Assembly (NCBI GenBank): GCA_009746045.1
Contig: RPFO01000644.1
Span: forward strand, 821,180-885,179
DNA length: 64,000 bases
Direction of reading: 5' to 3'
Source: Mesostigma viride
Taxonomy: Eukaryota; Streptophyta; Mesostigmatophyceae; Mesostigmatales; Mesostigmataceae
The translations under genes and the position numbers were made by a program. Below, one piece after another: positions 1-8,809 of the stretch; position 1 is the first letter of the stretch; every line of letters begins with the position of its first letter. A model generated the notes under the pieces. The model did not search any database, was not told where the DNA came from, and saw only the letters and a program-made list of their open reading frames with translations.

Positions 1-1
1 G

Positions 2-313
2 CGTCCGGCACCCACGAGTGGCAGCGGCAAGAAACACAAGGCGAAGAAGTATCCGCTGGGGAATGTTGTGGCGCAGGCCGATGCCTTCCTGCGTGCCGTC
101 GGGCAGGAGCTAGCCGGCGAGGCACTGGCCGAGGGGGGCAAGGGTGCGGGGGAGAAGGGGGCGGAGGCAGGGCTTGGCATGAAGCAAGTAGCGCAGGAAC
201 GGCCTGGCGTTAAGGGGTTGGCAATGGATGAGGTGAGTGAGGGTTTCCAAGAGGATTCCCCGCAGAATCAGGCGTTAGAGGGTCAGTCTGCGAAAAAGAA
301 AAAGAAGAAGTAA
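2..313 (+). CDS. 3' terminal exon of an unrecognised host gene (partial)
   Basis: An open frame enters from the left edge and ends at TAA 311-313, giving about 103 residues. The product is hydrophilic, rich in Ala, Gly, Glu and Lys, with an early basic patch (GKKHKAKK) and a C-terminus of six lysines, which would suit a nuclear or nucleolar protein. No domain is recognisable. A TGTAA motif at 377-381, 64 bases after the stop, fits a green-algal polyadenylation signal. The true start and any upstream introns lie outside the window. That it is a gene rather than a chance frame rests on its uninterrupted reading, composition and the poly(A) motif. Confidence 0.5.
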   Translation, partial: RPAPTSGSGKKHKAKKYPLGNVVAQADAFLRAVGQELAGEALAEGGKGAGEKGAEAGLGMKQVAQERPGVKGLAMDEVSEGFQEDSPQNQALEGQSAKKKKKK

Positions 314-507
314 CTAAGTACTTGCGTGTCATGGGCAGAAGCATGCGACGGAGTACTAGTTATGCTAATCTTCTTTTGTAATAACTCGAAAGTAAAAAAA
401 CAAAGATCGTCTGCATCATGCCCCAACTCTAGCCTTACGAGATGGGCACTGCAGATTTGTAATGACCAAAGATGATTAATTATACACTAATTGATTAACC
501 ATCTATA
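314..507. other. AT-rich 3' UTR and intergenic DNA
   Basis: Contains TGTAA motifs near 377 and 454 and AT-rich sequence, and no supportable coding frame. It probably holds the 3' UTR of the gene ending at 313. Confidence 0.4.
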
Positions 508-606
508 TTTTGGCTGTGGTGCCCACAACCCTGTAACTAGCAACTAGATAGCTAGCATCATCCATTCCATCCCAGCGTTTATTGCTGCCATTCGCCGGCT
601 GTATGA
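508..606 (+). repeat. Chimeric LINE scrap: family A tail joined to family B RT fragment
   Basis: 508-563 resembles the end of family A (a ggccgcggtgcccacacccctg-like stretch, then CATCCATTCCATCCC). 564-606 switches to an internal piece of family B RT, matching 4795-4833. Family A coding sequence then begins at about 617. This could be a template switch or successive truncated insertions. Confidence 0.6.
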
Positions 607-616
607 GGGCTCACTC

Positions 617-2457
617 CAGCCCTGACGGAACCCCTGGCCGACCCCAACGAGCTACCGCCGTTCACCGAGCTCGAGCTGAGCACCGCCGCCAAGCAACTCC
701 GCTTCTACGCCACCGTTGGACCTGACCAGCTCCCAGCCCCGGTGATTAAGCTGACGGCGCTCACGGGGTTCCTGCTTGACGTCTGCAACCGGATCCTGCT
801 TGCCGACGCGCCGCCGATTCCTGAGTGGCAGCACAGCTACCGTTTTATGCTGTACAAAAACAAAGGTTCCCCTGACGACCCCGCCAACTACAGAGGAGTC
901 TGCATCCAGAGCGCCGCACTCAAGTTGTTCATGCGCATGATCCTCAACCGCCTTCGTTCTGCTCTCGACTGTCACCTTGGGGAAAGTCAAATGGGCTTTC
1001 GTCCTGGGCGCAACACCGTCATGGCCATCTTCGTCGCGCGTCGCCTCTTCGAGGAAATCGCTCTCCTGCAACCTGGTGAGTTTCCCGCCATCCTGATCTT
1101 CGTCGACTTCATCAAGGCTTTTAATTCTGTCCTCTGGGACGCTCTATGGGCTGTACTTGCTCGCGCTCGCGTCCCCACTCCCCTGATTACCGTCATCCGC
1201 ACGCTGTATGAGGGGTCGACCACTTCGGTGCGCACTCAACACGGCATCACCCCGCCATGCCCACTGCAGACCGGCGTCTGGCAGGGTTGCGTCCTGTCGC
1301 CGTACCTGTTTATTATTGTAGTGGATTATGTTATGCGCCAGGCACGTGCTCGCTTTGCTAGCATTGCAGGCCGTGCCCCCGGCCTAGCGATCACGAACGA
1401 GCTTGGAGAAGGGGGGCCGACTAACAAGCAGAATTTACTAGCTGACCTCATTTATGCCAACGACATCACGCTCATCGAGAAGCCGGAGTCTGCCCAACTT
1501 TGGCTGGACTGCCTGGCGCTCGAGGCTCGGGAGGTTGGTCTAGAAATCAGCCCCAAAACGGAGGCCCTGGCCCTCGGCATGCCATGCCGAGGCAGGGCCC
1601 CCACCCACACTCCCCCCGGGCTCTTAGACGACACCGAGGTCCCCTACTGTACCCTACTTCAGGCCGCTTCAAGCTGCTCGGCAGTTGGCTTCCCGACTGC
1701 GAGGACGACCTGACGACACGGATCGGCATGGCGTGGGCGCAACTCCATGACCACCACCGCTGGTGGAGCAACCCCGCCCTACCCCGGATCGTCAAGCGTG
1801 ACCTCTTCAAGGTCGTCATTCTGCCGATCCTGACCTACGGCGCCGAGACCTGGACACTGACGCAGGAGCTGGAGCAACGACTCGACGGCGCGCCGTCACC
1901 CCCTCGAAGGCGCCTTTAACATCCCCTTTGGTTTGCACATTAGTAATGAGGTCGATTTGTACGCTGATTTGCCCTATGTTTCCCACATTATTAGGCACAG
2001 GCGCCTGGGCCTCGCCGGGCACCTGGCCCGCACAGATCAGGTAGATACATCAGATAGACTAGCTGGCACCAAGCCCGCCCAGCCTGGGCGATATGTCTTG
2101 AGTCACCTGGCGTGCCCCAGGCCGCGCGCGGCAGGGCCGCCACCAGTGGACTTTTCGTGATAGACTCGGCATGGGCACTAGACGTGACGGGCTCACACCC
2201 GGGCAGCCTCCTGGTTTGTCTGTAATATGGAGGCAGATGGTGCGCAAGGATAGATGGCAAGTAGTGATCACCCCCTTGGAAGCCTGTGGGGGCTCCGCGT
2301 GTGACTGTGTATGGCATTCATAGCGATTCAGGCCGCGGTGCCCACACCCCTGTAACTAGGACCTAGATAGCTTACACCATCCATTCCATCCCATGTTCCC
2401 CTCCCACGGAGAACTTATGCTCACGTGACACAGTCACGTGTCTATTAATTAATTAAT
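617..2457 (+). mobile_element. LINE family A, 5'-truncated copy with TTAA-repeat tail
   Basis: Collinear with the better copy at 38060-40083, from the ALTEP region before the RT to the 3' UTR. It ends in the family A hairpin (arms CACGTGAC/GTCACGTG in intact copies, decayed here) and a run of TTAA-type repeats. Single-base changes and small indels are scattered along its length, so it is older than the 38-kb copy. Confidence 0.85.
742..2270 (+). pseudogene. Decayed LINE family A reverse transcriptase
   Basis: 742-1713 reads as RT fingers and palm: KNKGSPDDPANYRGV, GFRPGRNT, FVDFIKAF, GVWQGCVLSPYLF. Reading then shifts frame near 1600-1650 and again near 1890-1960 through the YGAETWTL thumb and GHLARTDQ C-terminal region. 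Two conserved aspartates are lost compared with the 38-kb copy: block A reads KAFN rather than KAFD, and the catalytic YADD reads YAND. Frameshifts and the lost active-site Asp make this a dead copy. The architecture (APE-type endonuclease in the related family B, then RT with the YGAETWTL and GH motifs) resembles RTE/CR1-like LINEs, but the clade is not fixed from sequence alone. Confidence 0.85.
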
Positions 2458-2478
2458 TAATTTACCGTATTATACCGT

Positions 2479-2824
2479 AGAAAATCCTAACTACACTACT
2501 CATCAAAACGCCTCCTCCGCTTGGGGGGAGGTGGCTTGCCCACAGGGTCGGGCGTACGTGTGTGCCTTGACAATCTTCTTCCACCGCGTCTTGTCCTGCA
2601 TGGCAGTCCAAAGACGGTACCTAGAGAGAGTGGATGCGGTGCTCAAACTGGGCTGGGACCACTAGGTCGTCCAGCAACATCTGAACGCAGTTCGTGACAG
2701 GTTTCCCTACCCTTTTGATGAGTAGTGTAGTTAGGATTTTCTAGATAGCTTAGAGTTAGGATAGTTCGATCACGCGGCTTCCTCCACCCCATCCATCATG
2801 GAATATGTGCTACATGACCCCCCC
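2479..2824. mobile_element. Older LINE family B fragment with 5' inversion, split by a younger copy
   Basis: 2479-2717 is the end of family B ORF and early 3' UTR in minus orientation. From 2714 onward the same family's 3' UTR runs in plus orientation (gatgagtagtgtagttagg...). An inverted 5' part followed by a direct 3' part is the signature of twin priming. The plus tail stops inside the terminal hairpin at 2824 and resumes at 6069-6106. The missing middle is the 2825-6057 insertion. Confidence 0.75.
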
Positions 2825-4118
2825 GGATCGAGGAGCTAGTCGCATTTTGCATTGAGCATCGTGTATCTATATTAGGCGTCCAGGAACACCGCCGCACGGT
2901 GCCACTTGGCCTGGTGAGCACTGCTCGCTTGGCGGGTGGCTGGCGGTTTTACTTCGCTGGCAGCGGTACGCCTGGCCAAGGTGGTGTTGGTCTTTTGTGT
3001 TCGCCGCTGGCAGTTACTAGCCTCAGCACGTAGGTACCAGCCTTAAGTTTCGCCTTATGGTAGCACATTTCACCTCTGTCGCGGAGGGGCGGTCTAAACA
3101 CCACCTCACGGTGGGGGTGGGCTACGCACCCCACAGTGGTCTACCTGAGTCGGCCCGTGAGGAGTTCTTCGAATCTTTGCATGACCTTGAGGGGGTCACT
3201 CCGGCCCGCCACTTTTTGGTTATGCTGCTCGACGCCAATGCTACGCTCCCCGTGGGCACTGCTGGCAGTCGCTTTGCGCCTGCTGACACGGAAGCTAACG
3301 CCAACACTCCCCTTTTCTCTGCCTTTTTGCGGGATAGCGGGATGGTTGCTGTCAACTGTCAATTCCAACGTCCCTCACAGGACTTGGTCACTTTTCGTGG
3401 CCCTAACGGCCGTCAGGCCTGTCTGGACTACGTGGTGGTACGGCAGCCCAGGTGCACCTCGGTTCTGGACGCCCGAGTGTTTGACACGCCCACGGTGTGC
3501 TCTGACCACCGGTTGGTGCGCGCGACCCTTCGGCTCCGGTTCCACGTCCCCGCGCGCCGCGCCGCACTGGTCCGCCCTGACTGGTCTGCTCTACGTCCGG
3601 TCAAGGGAGATCCTGAGGACTGGACGGACGCCGAGCACGAGCGGAACCGGTGCCGACGGAGTACCTGTCGGCCCTGGACGCCCGGGCGGACGTCGACGAG
3701 CTGGACAAGGGTGCCCCCAACGCAGCCATTTTTGCGGGCTTTGCGGCCCGTGCCCCGTTGCTGGCGGCCCGGCACCTGCCGGTCATGCCCCGCCGCCGCC
3801 CCGGCCCGCTCTACCGCCAGGACCCCAAGGTCTTGGCCGCCCGGCACCGCCTCAAGCGTAACCGGGACCCGCTGCAGAAACCATTGCTCAAGGCCGCCCT
3901 TGTGGAGGCCTACGAGCACGCTCAGGACGCGGAGGCGGCCCAGTGCATCGCGGATGCCAAGGCCTGCCAGGCCCGCAACCAGGGCAAGGACATGTGGTAC
4001 CACCTCGACCGGCTCGGCGGCCGGCGGCAGCGCACCCCGGTGGAGCACACGGGGGACGGCACGGCGCCGGTCAGCCTTGACCGCTGGTTGGCCCACAATG
4101 TTTCCTTGACCGGTGGGG
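2824..4118 (+). pseudogene. LINE family B APE-type endonuclease and linker (frameshifted)
   Basis: Frame 1 from 2824 reads RIEELVAFCIEHRVSILGVQEHRR, with the QEHR glutamate of exonuclease-endonuclease-phosphatase nucleases, up to a TAG at 3031. From 3057 a second frame carries VGYAPH, LDANAT, LDYVVV and CSDHRLV, the remaining metal and phosphate-binding blocks. Near 3645 the frame shifts again into a Lys/Arg/Ala-rich linker (DKGAPNAAIFAGFAARAP...) that runs to a run of nine C at about 4126, where it rejoins the RT frame. Role: nicking of target DNA to prime reverse transcription. Three breaks make this copy non-functional unless some are sequence errors. Confidence 0.85.
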
Positions 4119-5927
4119 CGCGCGCCCCCCCCCGCCGCTCACCCCGAGACGGCCGCCCGCCTCGGGGTCGCCGGACCCCCGCCGCCGCCAGCGCCCCCCT
4201 CCTCGGCCGCGGACTACCAAGTCCCCGCCTTGCAGGAGGGCTGCCTTGCCACTGACGACGTCGTCCCCCCCTTCACTTTGAAGGAATTGGACGGCGCCCT
4301 TGCTCGCCTGCGGTACGATGCGGCGGTCGGTGCCGACCACCTTTCTGCTGAGCTGCTGAAGACCCCTGATCTGGCGGTTAGGGATCTTCTGCTGGCGTTC
4401 TGCAACCGTGTCCTGCTCTCTGACGAGCCTCCGCCTGCTGAGTGGCAGACGGCCATCCGCGTCATGCTGTACAAGAAGGGCTCTGCTGCTGACCCCGGCA
4501 ACTACCGGGGTGTCTGCCTCCAGAGCGCCGCGCTGAAGGTCTTCATGCGCATGATGCTGCACAGGCTCCGCGCCGCGCTGGACCCACACCTGGGTGAGTC
4601 TCAGATGGGTTTCCGTCGTGGTCGTAACACTGTCATGGCTGTGTTTGTCGCGCGCCGGTTGATGGAGGAGGTGCGTCGACTTCCCCCTGACAGTTTGCCG
4701 CTGGTCTTCATTTTTGTTGACTATATCAAGGCCTTTGACACGGTTCTCTGGGAGGCTCTTTGGGCCATCCTAGCTCTGGATCGGGTACCACCTGCGTTTA
4801 TTGCTGCCATTCGCCGACTGTATGAGGGCTCACAGGCAGTAGTGCGGACTGCGGAGGGCACCACTCCACCATTCCCCCTTCACCACGGGGTGTGGCAAGG
4901 TTGTGTCCTGTCCCCATACCTGTTCATTATTGTCGTGGATCACGTCATGCGCCGGGCACGTGCGCGCTTTACTGCTCTTAAGGGGTTCGAGCCAGGCTTG
5001 GACATCCTTAACGTGAAAGAGCACGGCGGGGTTAGACCTGGTTACCGCCTTGCCGACCTGATTTATGCGGATGATACCACCCTCATCGAGAGCCCCGAGC
5101 ACATTCAGACCTGGCTGGACTGCCTGGGCCTGGAGGCGCGGGCGGTGGGGCTGGAGATTAGTGTCAAAACTGAGGCGATGGTGATAGGGGCATCCAGTAA
5201 ACCACCGCTGCCGCGCCTGCTCGACGGGACGGAGGTCCCGTTCCGCGACCGCTTCAAGCTGTTGGGGAGCTGGCTTCCTGACACCGCCGACGATGTGGAC
5301 ACCCGCATCGGCCTTGCCTGGGCCAAGCTCCGTTCGCTCACACCTTACTGGCGCTCGAAGGGCCTGGACGGGCACCGCAAGCGCATGCTCTTCAAGGTCC
5401 TCGTCCTCACGGTGCTCACGTATGGCGCCGAGGCGTGGACCCTCCCACCCAAACTGGCAGCTCGGCTCGACGGCACAGTTTACAGGATGCTCCGGCAGGT
5501 CCTTAACGTAGGTTTTTCCGAGCGTCCGTCATCAGAGTCTTTGTATCATGGCATGCCTCGTGTTTCGGACGAGATTAGGCAGCGTAGGATAGCATTTGTA
5601 GGACACCTTGCCCGCACCAGCCAGGTCGACACCACCCTTGGTCTGGCCGGCCCCCAGCGGCTTGGCCAGCCAGGGCGGCACATTCTGACCTGGCCTGGCC
5701 CCGCGGACATTCCCAAAAGGGTAGGGAAACCTGTCACCAACTATGTTCAGATGATGCTGGACGACCTAGTGGTCCCAGCCCAGTTTGAGCACCGCATCCA
5801 CTCTCTCTCCCGTCTTTGGACTGCCATGCAGGACAAGACGCGGTGGAAGAAGATTGTCAAGGCGCACACGCCCGACCCTGTGGGCAAGCCACCTCCCCCC
5901 AGGCGGAGGAGGCGTTTTGATGAGTAG
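4113..5927 (+). CDS. LINE family B reverse transcriptase (604-codon open frame)
   Basis: A long uninterrupted frame with RT blocks in order: YKKGSAADPGNYRGV, GFRRGRNT, block A FVDYIKAFD (Asp203, Asp209), block B GVWQGCVLSPYLF, block C YADD (Tyr318-Asp321), then the thumb YGAEAWTL and a C-terminal GHLARTSQVDTTLGLAG. All catalytic Asp are present, so this part could still be active. The C-terminus ends RRRRRFDE. The annotated Met is only the first ATG in frame; the natural protein is an endonuclease-RT fusion whose upstream part is frameshifted. It is about 60% alike family A by eye. Confidence 0.9.
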   Translation: MGRAPPPAAHPETAARLGVAGPPPPPAPPSSAADYQVPALQEGCLATDDVVPPFTLKELDGALARLRYDAAVGADHLSAELLKTPDLAVRDLLLAFCNRVLLSDEPPPAEWQTAIRVMLYKKGSAADPGNYRGVCLQSAALKVFMRMMLHRLRAALDPHLGESQMGFRRGRNTVMAVFVARRLMEEVRRLPPDSLPLVFIFVDYIKAFDTVLWEALWAILALDRVPPAFIAAIRRLYEGSQAVVRTAEGTTPPFPLHHGVWQGCVLSPYLFIIVVDHVMRRARARFTALKGFEPGLDILNVKEHGGVRPGYRLADLIYADDTTLIESPEHIQTWLDCLGLEARAVGLEISVKTEAMVIGASSKPPLPRLLDGTEVPFRDRFKLLGSWLPDTADDVDTRIGLAWAKLRSLTPYWRSKGLDGHRKRMLFKVLVLTVLTYGAEAWTLPPKLAARLDGTVYRMLRQVLNVGFSERPSSESLYHGMPRVSDEIRQRRIAFVGHLARTSQVDTTLGLAGPQRLGQPGRHILTWPGPADIPKRVGKPVTNYVQMMLDDLVVPAQFEHRIHSLSRLWTAMQDKTRWKKIVKAHTPDPVGKPPPPRRRRRFDE

Positions 5928-6009
5928 TGTAGTTAGGATTTTCTAGATAGAGTTAGGATAGTTCGATCACGCGGCTTCCTCCATCCCATCCATTATGAAA
6001 TATGTGCTA

Positions 6010-6032
6010 CATGACCTCCCCACGGAGGCATG
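6010..6032 (+). other. Terminal stem-loop of LINE family B
   Basis: Outer arms CATG/CATG, one unpaired A, inner arms CCTCC/GGAGG, loop CCAC. It lies just upstream of the TTTAA tail, in the place where a LINE RT would recognise its RNA. The same fold with compensatory changes occurs in families C and D. Confidence 0.75.
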
Positions 6033-6068
6033 TTATAATTTAATTTAATTTAATTTAATGACCCCCCC

Positions 6069-6106
6069 ACGGAGGCATGTTATAATTTAATTTAATTTAA
6101 TTTTAA
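6069..6106 (+). repeat. Distal remnant of older LINE family B tail
   Basis: The second hairpin half (ACGGAGGCATG) and TTTAA repeats continue the tail interrupted at 2824. This explains the apparent doubling of the hairpin and microsatellite. Confidence 0.75.
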
Positions 6107-6183
6107 TAATTATACCGTATAATACGCCGTATAATGGAACACTGCTGTGCCTACACCAACATGCTGCGTTCATCCATCTTCAC

Positions 6184-6607
6184 TAGGGCAGCGTGAGGCT
6201 GTCTAGATAGATGTTGTAGTTAGAATGCTGTTAGATAGATGTCATAGGTAGCGGATGTAGATAGCTTAGACCGGTAGGACTGTTTGCACCCATCCACCCA
6301 TCCATCGGGGTTAATGCTCCGTGACTCCCCAACGGGAGCACGAGACTAATTAATTAATTAATTAATCCATCTTCAGAGTAGGCTATGCTGCCCATGTTCG
6401 CAATGAGGACCTGTACCTCGGCATGCCATATATCACCAGCACCATTAAGTGGCGCCTGCAGCTAGTATAGGGCACTTAGCTCGCACCACCCAGGAAGACA
6501 CCTCACGTGGCCCCCCCGCGGGCCTGCGCCCAGCTCTGACAGCCTGGCCGGCACCTCCTTACGTGGGCCGGACCCCGTGATGCTAGACGCCGCAAGGCCT
6601 GCATGCA
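6184..6607 (+). mobile_element. LINE family C: 3' tail followed by a second C fragment
   Basis: 6184-6365 is a family C 3' UTR (tagatagatgttgtag..., CATC repeats, hairpin at 6320-6342, TTAA-type tail). 6366-6607 restarts inside a second C copy, encoding the C-terminal FRVGYAAHVRNEDLY and GHL region with frameshifts. The palindromic MITE then interrupts it. One C copy appears inserted into the microsatellite tail of another. Confidence 0.75.
6320..6342 (+). other. Terminal stem-loop of LINE family C
   Basis: Outer arms CGTG/CACG, one unpaired A, inner arms CTCCC/GGGAG, loop CAAC. The architecture is the same as in family B. Other copies lie at 9.69, 9.94, 18.46 (minus) and 48.71 kb (minus). 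Confidence 0.75.
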
Positions 6608-6827
6608 AGTTATTATAAATAGTGACGGAACCTTTTTGCCACTTGGCAATTAGGTCCGTCACTATTTATCTGGCGAAAACCACTCGCCGGTATCTATTCC
6701 GCGAATCCGCGTTAAGTTCACGTGAACGTGGCGCGGAATTGATACCGGCGAGTGGTTTTCGCCGGATAAATAGTGACGGACCTAATTGCCAAGTGGCAAA
6801 AAGGTTCCGTCACTATCTATAATAACT
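6608..6827. mobile_element. Palindromic MITE, copy 1
   Basis: Nearly the whole 220 bp is one inverted repeat centred on CACGTG, with terminal repeats AGTTATTATAAATAGTGACGG. Each outer arm also folds on itself (AATAGTGACGG against CCGTCACTATT), so the palindrome is hierarchical. There is no real coding capacity; the 66-codon frame is a by-product. The superfamily is undetermined because the target duplication is unclear. Confidence 0.8.
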
Positions 6828-6954
6828 AAAACGTCGTAGTGTGGGGGCCGATATCTATCGTACCGCTGATGCCTACTGCAGTACCGAATCTCCATATTCC
6901 AACCGGGCATTTTTCCCTTCTGGCACTTTCGTTTGGCCTTCTGGTATCAATTCC

Positions 6955-7092
6955 TAGCGATTCGGGCCGCGGTGCCCACACCCCTGTAACTAGGACCTAG
7001 ATAGCTTATACCATCCATTCCATCCCATGTTCCCCTCCCACTGAGGACTTATTATGCTCACGTGACGCAGTCCGACGTGTCTATTAATTAAT
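6955..7092 (+). repeat. LINE family A 3' tail (unit 1)
   Basis: Starts at the gcgattcgggccgcgg stretch of the 3' UTR, passes CATCCATTCCATCCC and the CACGTGAC-type hairpin, and ends in TTAA repeats. It is a very short 5'-truncated insertion. Confidence 0.8.
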
Positions 7093-7119
7093 TAATCAAT
7101 CAATTCCTTCCGGTATTCG

Positions 7120-7173
7120 GAAATGCCCGTGTCACCACAGGGATTCGAACCCCCGACTTACGTACGAGGTCTT
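7120..7173 (-). other. tRNA-like 3' half (B-box), unit 1
   Basis: On the minus strand the sequence GGGGGTTCGAATCCC is a classic T-arm/B-box, preceded by a variable-loop-like stretch and followed by TGTGGTGACA. The 5' half and A-box are missing where the MITE begins, and the T-stem is imperfect. It is probably a tRNA pseudogene or SINE scrap cut by the MITE. A second copy lies at 7686-7739. Confidence 0.4.
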
Positions 7174-7393
7174 AGTTATTATAAATAGTGACGGAACCTT
7201 TTTGCCACTTGGCAATTAGGTCCGTCACTATTTATCTGGCGAAAACCACTCGCCGGTATCTATTCCGCGAATCCGCGTTAAGTTCACGTGAACGTGGCGC
7301 GGAATTGATACCGGCGAGTGGTTTTCGCCGGATAAATAGTGACGGACCTAATTGCCAAGTGGCAAAAAGGTTCCGTCACTATCTATAATAACT
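7174..7393. mobile_element. Palindromic MITE, copy 2
   Basis: Appears identical to copy 1, in the second tandem unit. Confidence 0.8.
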
Positions 7394-7520
7394 AAAACGT
7401 CGTAGTGTGGGGGCCGATATCTATCGTACCGCTGATGCCTACTGCAGTACCGAATCTCCATATTCCAACCGGGCATTTTTCCCTTCTGGCACTTTCGTTT
7501 GGCCTTCTGGTATCAATTCC

Positions 7521-7662
7521 TAGCGATTCAGGCCGCGGTGCCCACACCCCTGTAACTAGGACCTAGATAGCTTATACCATCCATTCCATCCCATGTTCCC
7601 CTCCCACTGAGGACTTATTATGCTCACGTGACGCAGTCCGACGTGTCTATTAATTAATTAAT
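7521..7662 (+). repeat. LINE family A 3' tail (unit 2)
   Basis: Same short tail as in unit 1, with gattcagg in place of gattcggg and one extra ATTA step. Confidence 0.8.
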
Positions 7663-7739
7663 TAATCAATTCCTTCCGGTATTCGGAAATGCCCGTGTCA
7701 CCACAGGGATTCGAACCCCCGACTTACGTACGAGGTCTT

Positions 7740-7808
7740 AGTTATTATAAATAGTGACGGAACCTTTTTGCCACTTGGCAATTAGGCCCGTCACTATTTA
7801 TAATAACT
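7740..7808. mobile_element. Minimal MITE, 69 bp
   Basis: Only the outer arm of the MITE is present, closed as its own hairpin: AGTTATTATAAATAGTGACGG and its exact complement enclose AACCTTTTTGCCACTTGG and adjoining bases. It is either an internal-deletion derivative or the ancestral short form from which the double palindrome arose. Confidence 0.7.
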
Positions 7809-8453
7809 TGCGGGCCTTGCGGCGCCTAGTAGGCCTCTCCGTGATTTGGAAAAAGATGATGGACAAGGCCAAGTGGGCCCAGGTCATAGAGGACCAACAC
7901 ATGTGCTGCGTTCCATTTTCAGAGTAGGATATGCTGCTCATGTCCGCAATGAGGACCTGTTCCAGGGCATGCCATATATCACCAGCACCATTATTAAGCA
8001 GCGGCGCCTGCAGCTAGTAGGGCACCTAGCGGGCACCAACCAGGTAGACACCTCACGTGGCCCCCCCGCAGGACTGCGATCAGCTCAGCCTGGCCGGCAC
8101 CTCCTGACGTGGGCCGGGCCCCCTGATGTTAGACGCCGCAAGGCCCGCACCTTCAAAGAACAGCTAGTATAGAGGACATGGGGGGGCTAGGCCTCTCCGT
8201 GATTTGGAAGAAGATGATGGACAATGCCAAGTGGGCCCAGGTCATAGAGGACAACGAGCCCCCCCCTGTGGGGAAGCGCCCGCGTGTGCAAACGTGTGGG
8301 AGGCACGCCAGACAGCTCCCCTAGGGCATCGTTAGGCTGTCTAGATAGATGTTGTAGTTAGAATGCTGTTAGATAGATGTCGTAGGTAGCTGATGTAGAT
8401 AGATTAGACCGGTAGGACTGTTTGCACCCATCCATATCCATCCATCCATCCTT
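7809..8453 (+). mobile_element. LINE family C fragments with 3' UTR
   Basis: Two rearranged pieces of C ORF2 C-terminus (FRVGYAAHVRNEDLF, GHLAGTNQVDTSRG; WKKMMDKAKWAQVIED occurs twice) followed by the C 3' UTR with its CATC repeat. The terminal hairpin and tail are absent because other sequence joins at about 8454. Confidence 0.75.
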
Positions 8454-8518
8454 GCGCGCATGGGCCTCCTTGGTGAGATTAAGCTGACTGCCCACCGCCT
8501 CCCCTGCGCGCGGGGTAA

Positions 8519-8809
8519 GGCCGGGGCGCCTCCGCAGTTCTTCTCATCTTTGAGAGCCCGGCGGACAAGAATTCGTTTCTCAGACGCCGCAAGCGGCTCG
8601 AGAAGACTCACTTCACCATTGACGACGACTTGACCCTGGCGCAGCAACAAAGGCGATGGGAGCTATGGCCGACCTACCTCCAGCTCCGGCAGACCAAGGC
8701 GGGCCAGCCGGTGTACTGGAAGGGGGCGGCCATCTACGTCGGCCACAAGCCCTGGCAAGCGACCCCCTCGACCACATCGGCCCCAGCGACCCCAGAAGCC
8801 CCAGCCTAG
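8519..8809 (+). pseudogene. C-terminal fragment of a LINE ORF1-like protein
   Basis: A 97-codon open stretch follows a TAA at 8516 and ends at TAG 8807. It reads LLIFESPADKN, then RRRKRLEKTHFTIDDDLTLAQQ, then PVYWKGAAIYVG. The DDDLT block and the basic/aromatic tail recall the C-terminus of L1-type ORF1 nucleic-acid-binding proteins. There is no N-terminus and no adjoining ORF2, so it is a remnant. It probably belongs with the family D tail that follows. Confidence 0.5.

Larger units (their letters stand above)
2825..6057 (+). mobile_element. LINE family B, long copy with 11-bp target duplication
   Basis: Flanked by ATGACCCCCCC at 2814-2824 and 6058-6068, a perfect 11-bp duplication of a target inside an older family B hairpin. 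The 5' end is truncated within the endonuclease. Coding order is APE-type endonuclease, linker, RT and C-terminal domain. The 3' UTR ends in a hairpin at 6010-6032 followed by TTTAA repeats. The copy is self-nested: B inserted into B. Confidence 0.9.
6608..7808. repeat. 566-bp tandem duplication (two units plus a stub)
   Basis: Unit 1 is 6608-7173, unit 2 is 7174-7739, and a 69-bp stub is at 7740-7808. Each unit holds a 220-bp palindromic MITE, unique sequence, a family A LINE tail and a tRNA-like 3' half. The units differ at a few bases (gattcggg against gattcagg; the TTAA run), so they are not an exact assembly echo. Confidence 0.85.

Noticed and set aside
6622-6822. 66-codon frame (also at 7188)
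   Set aside because: Lies wholly inside the palindromic MITE and reads the palindrome; not a protein gene.
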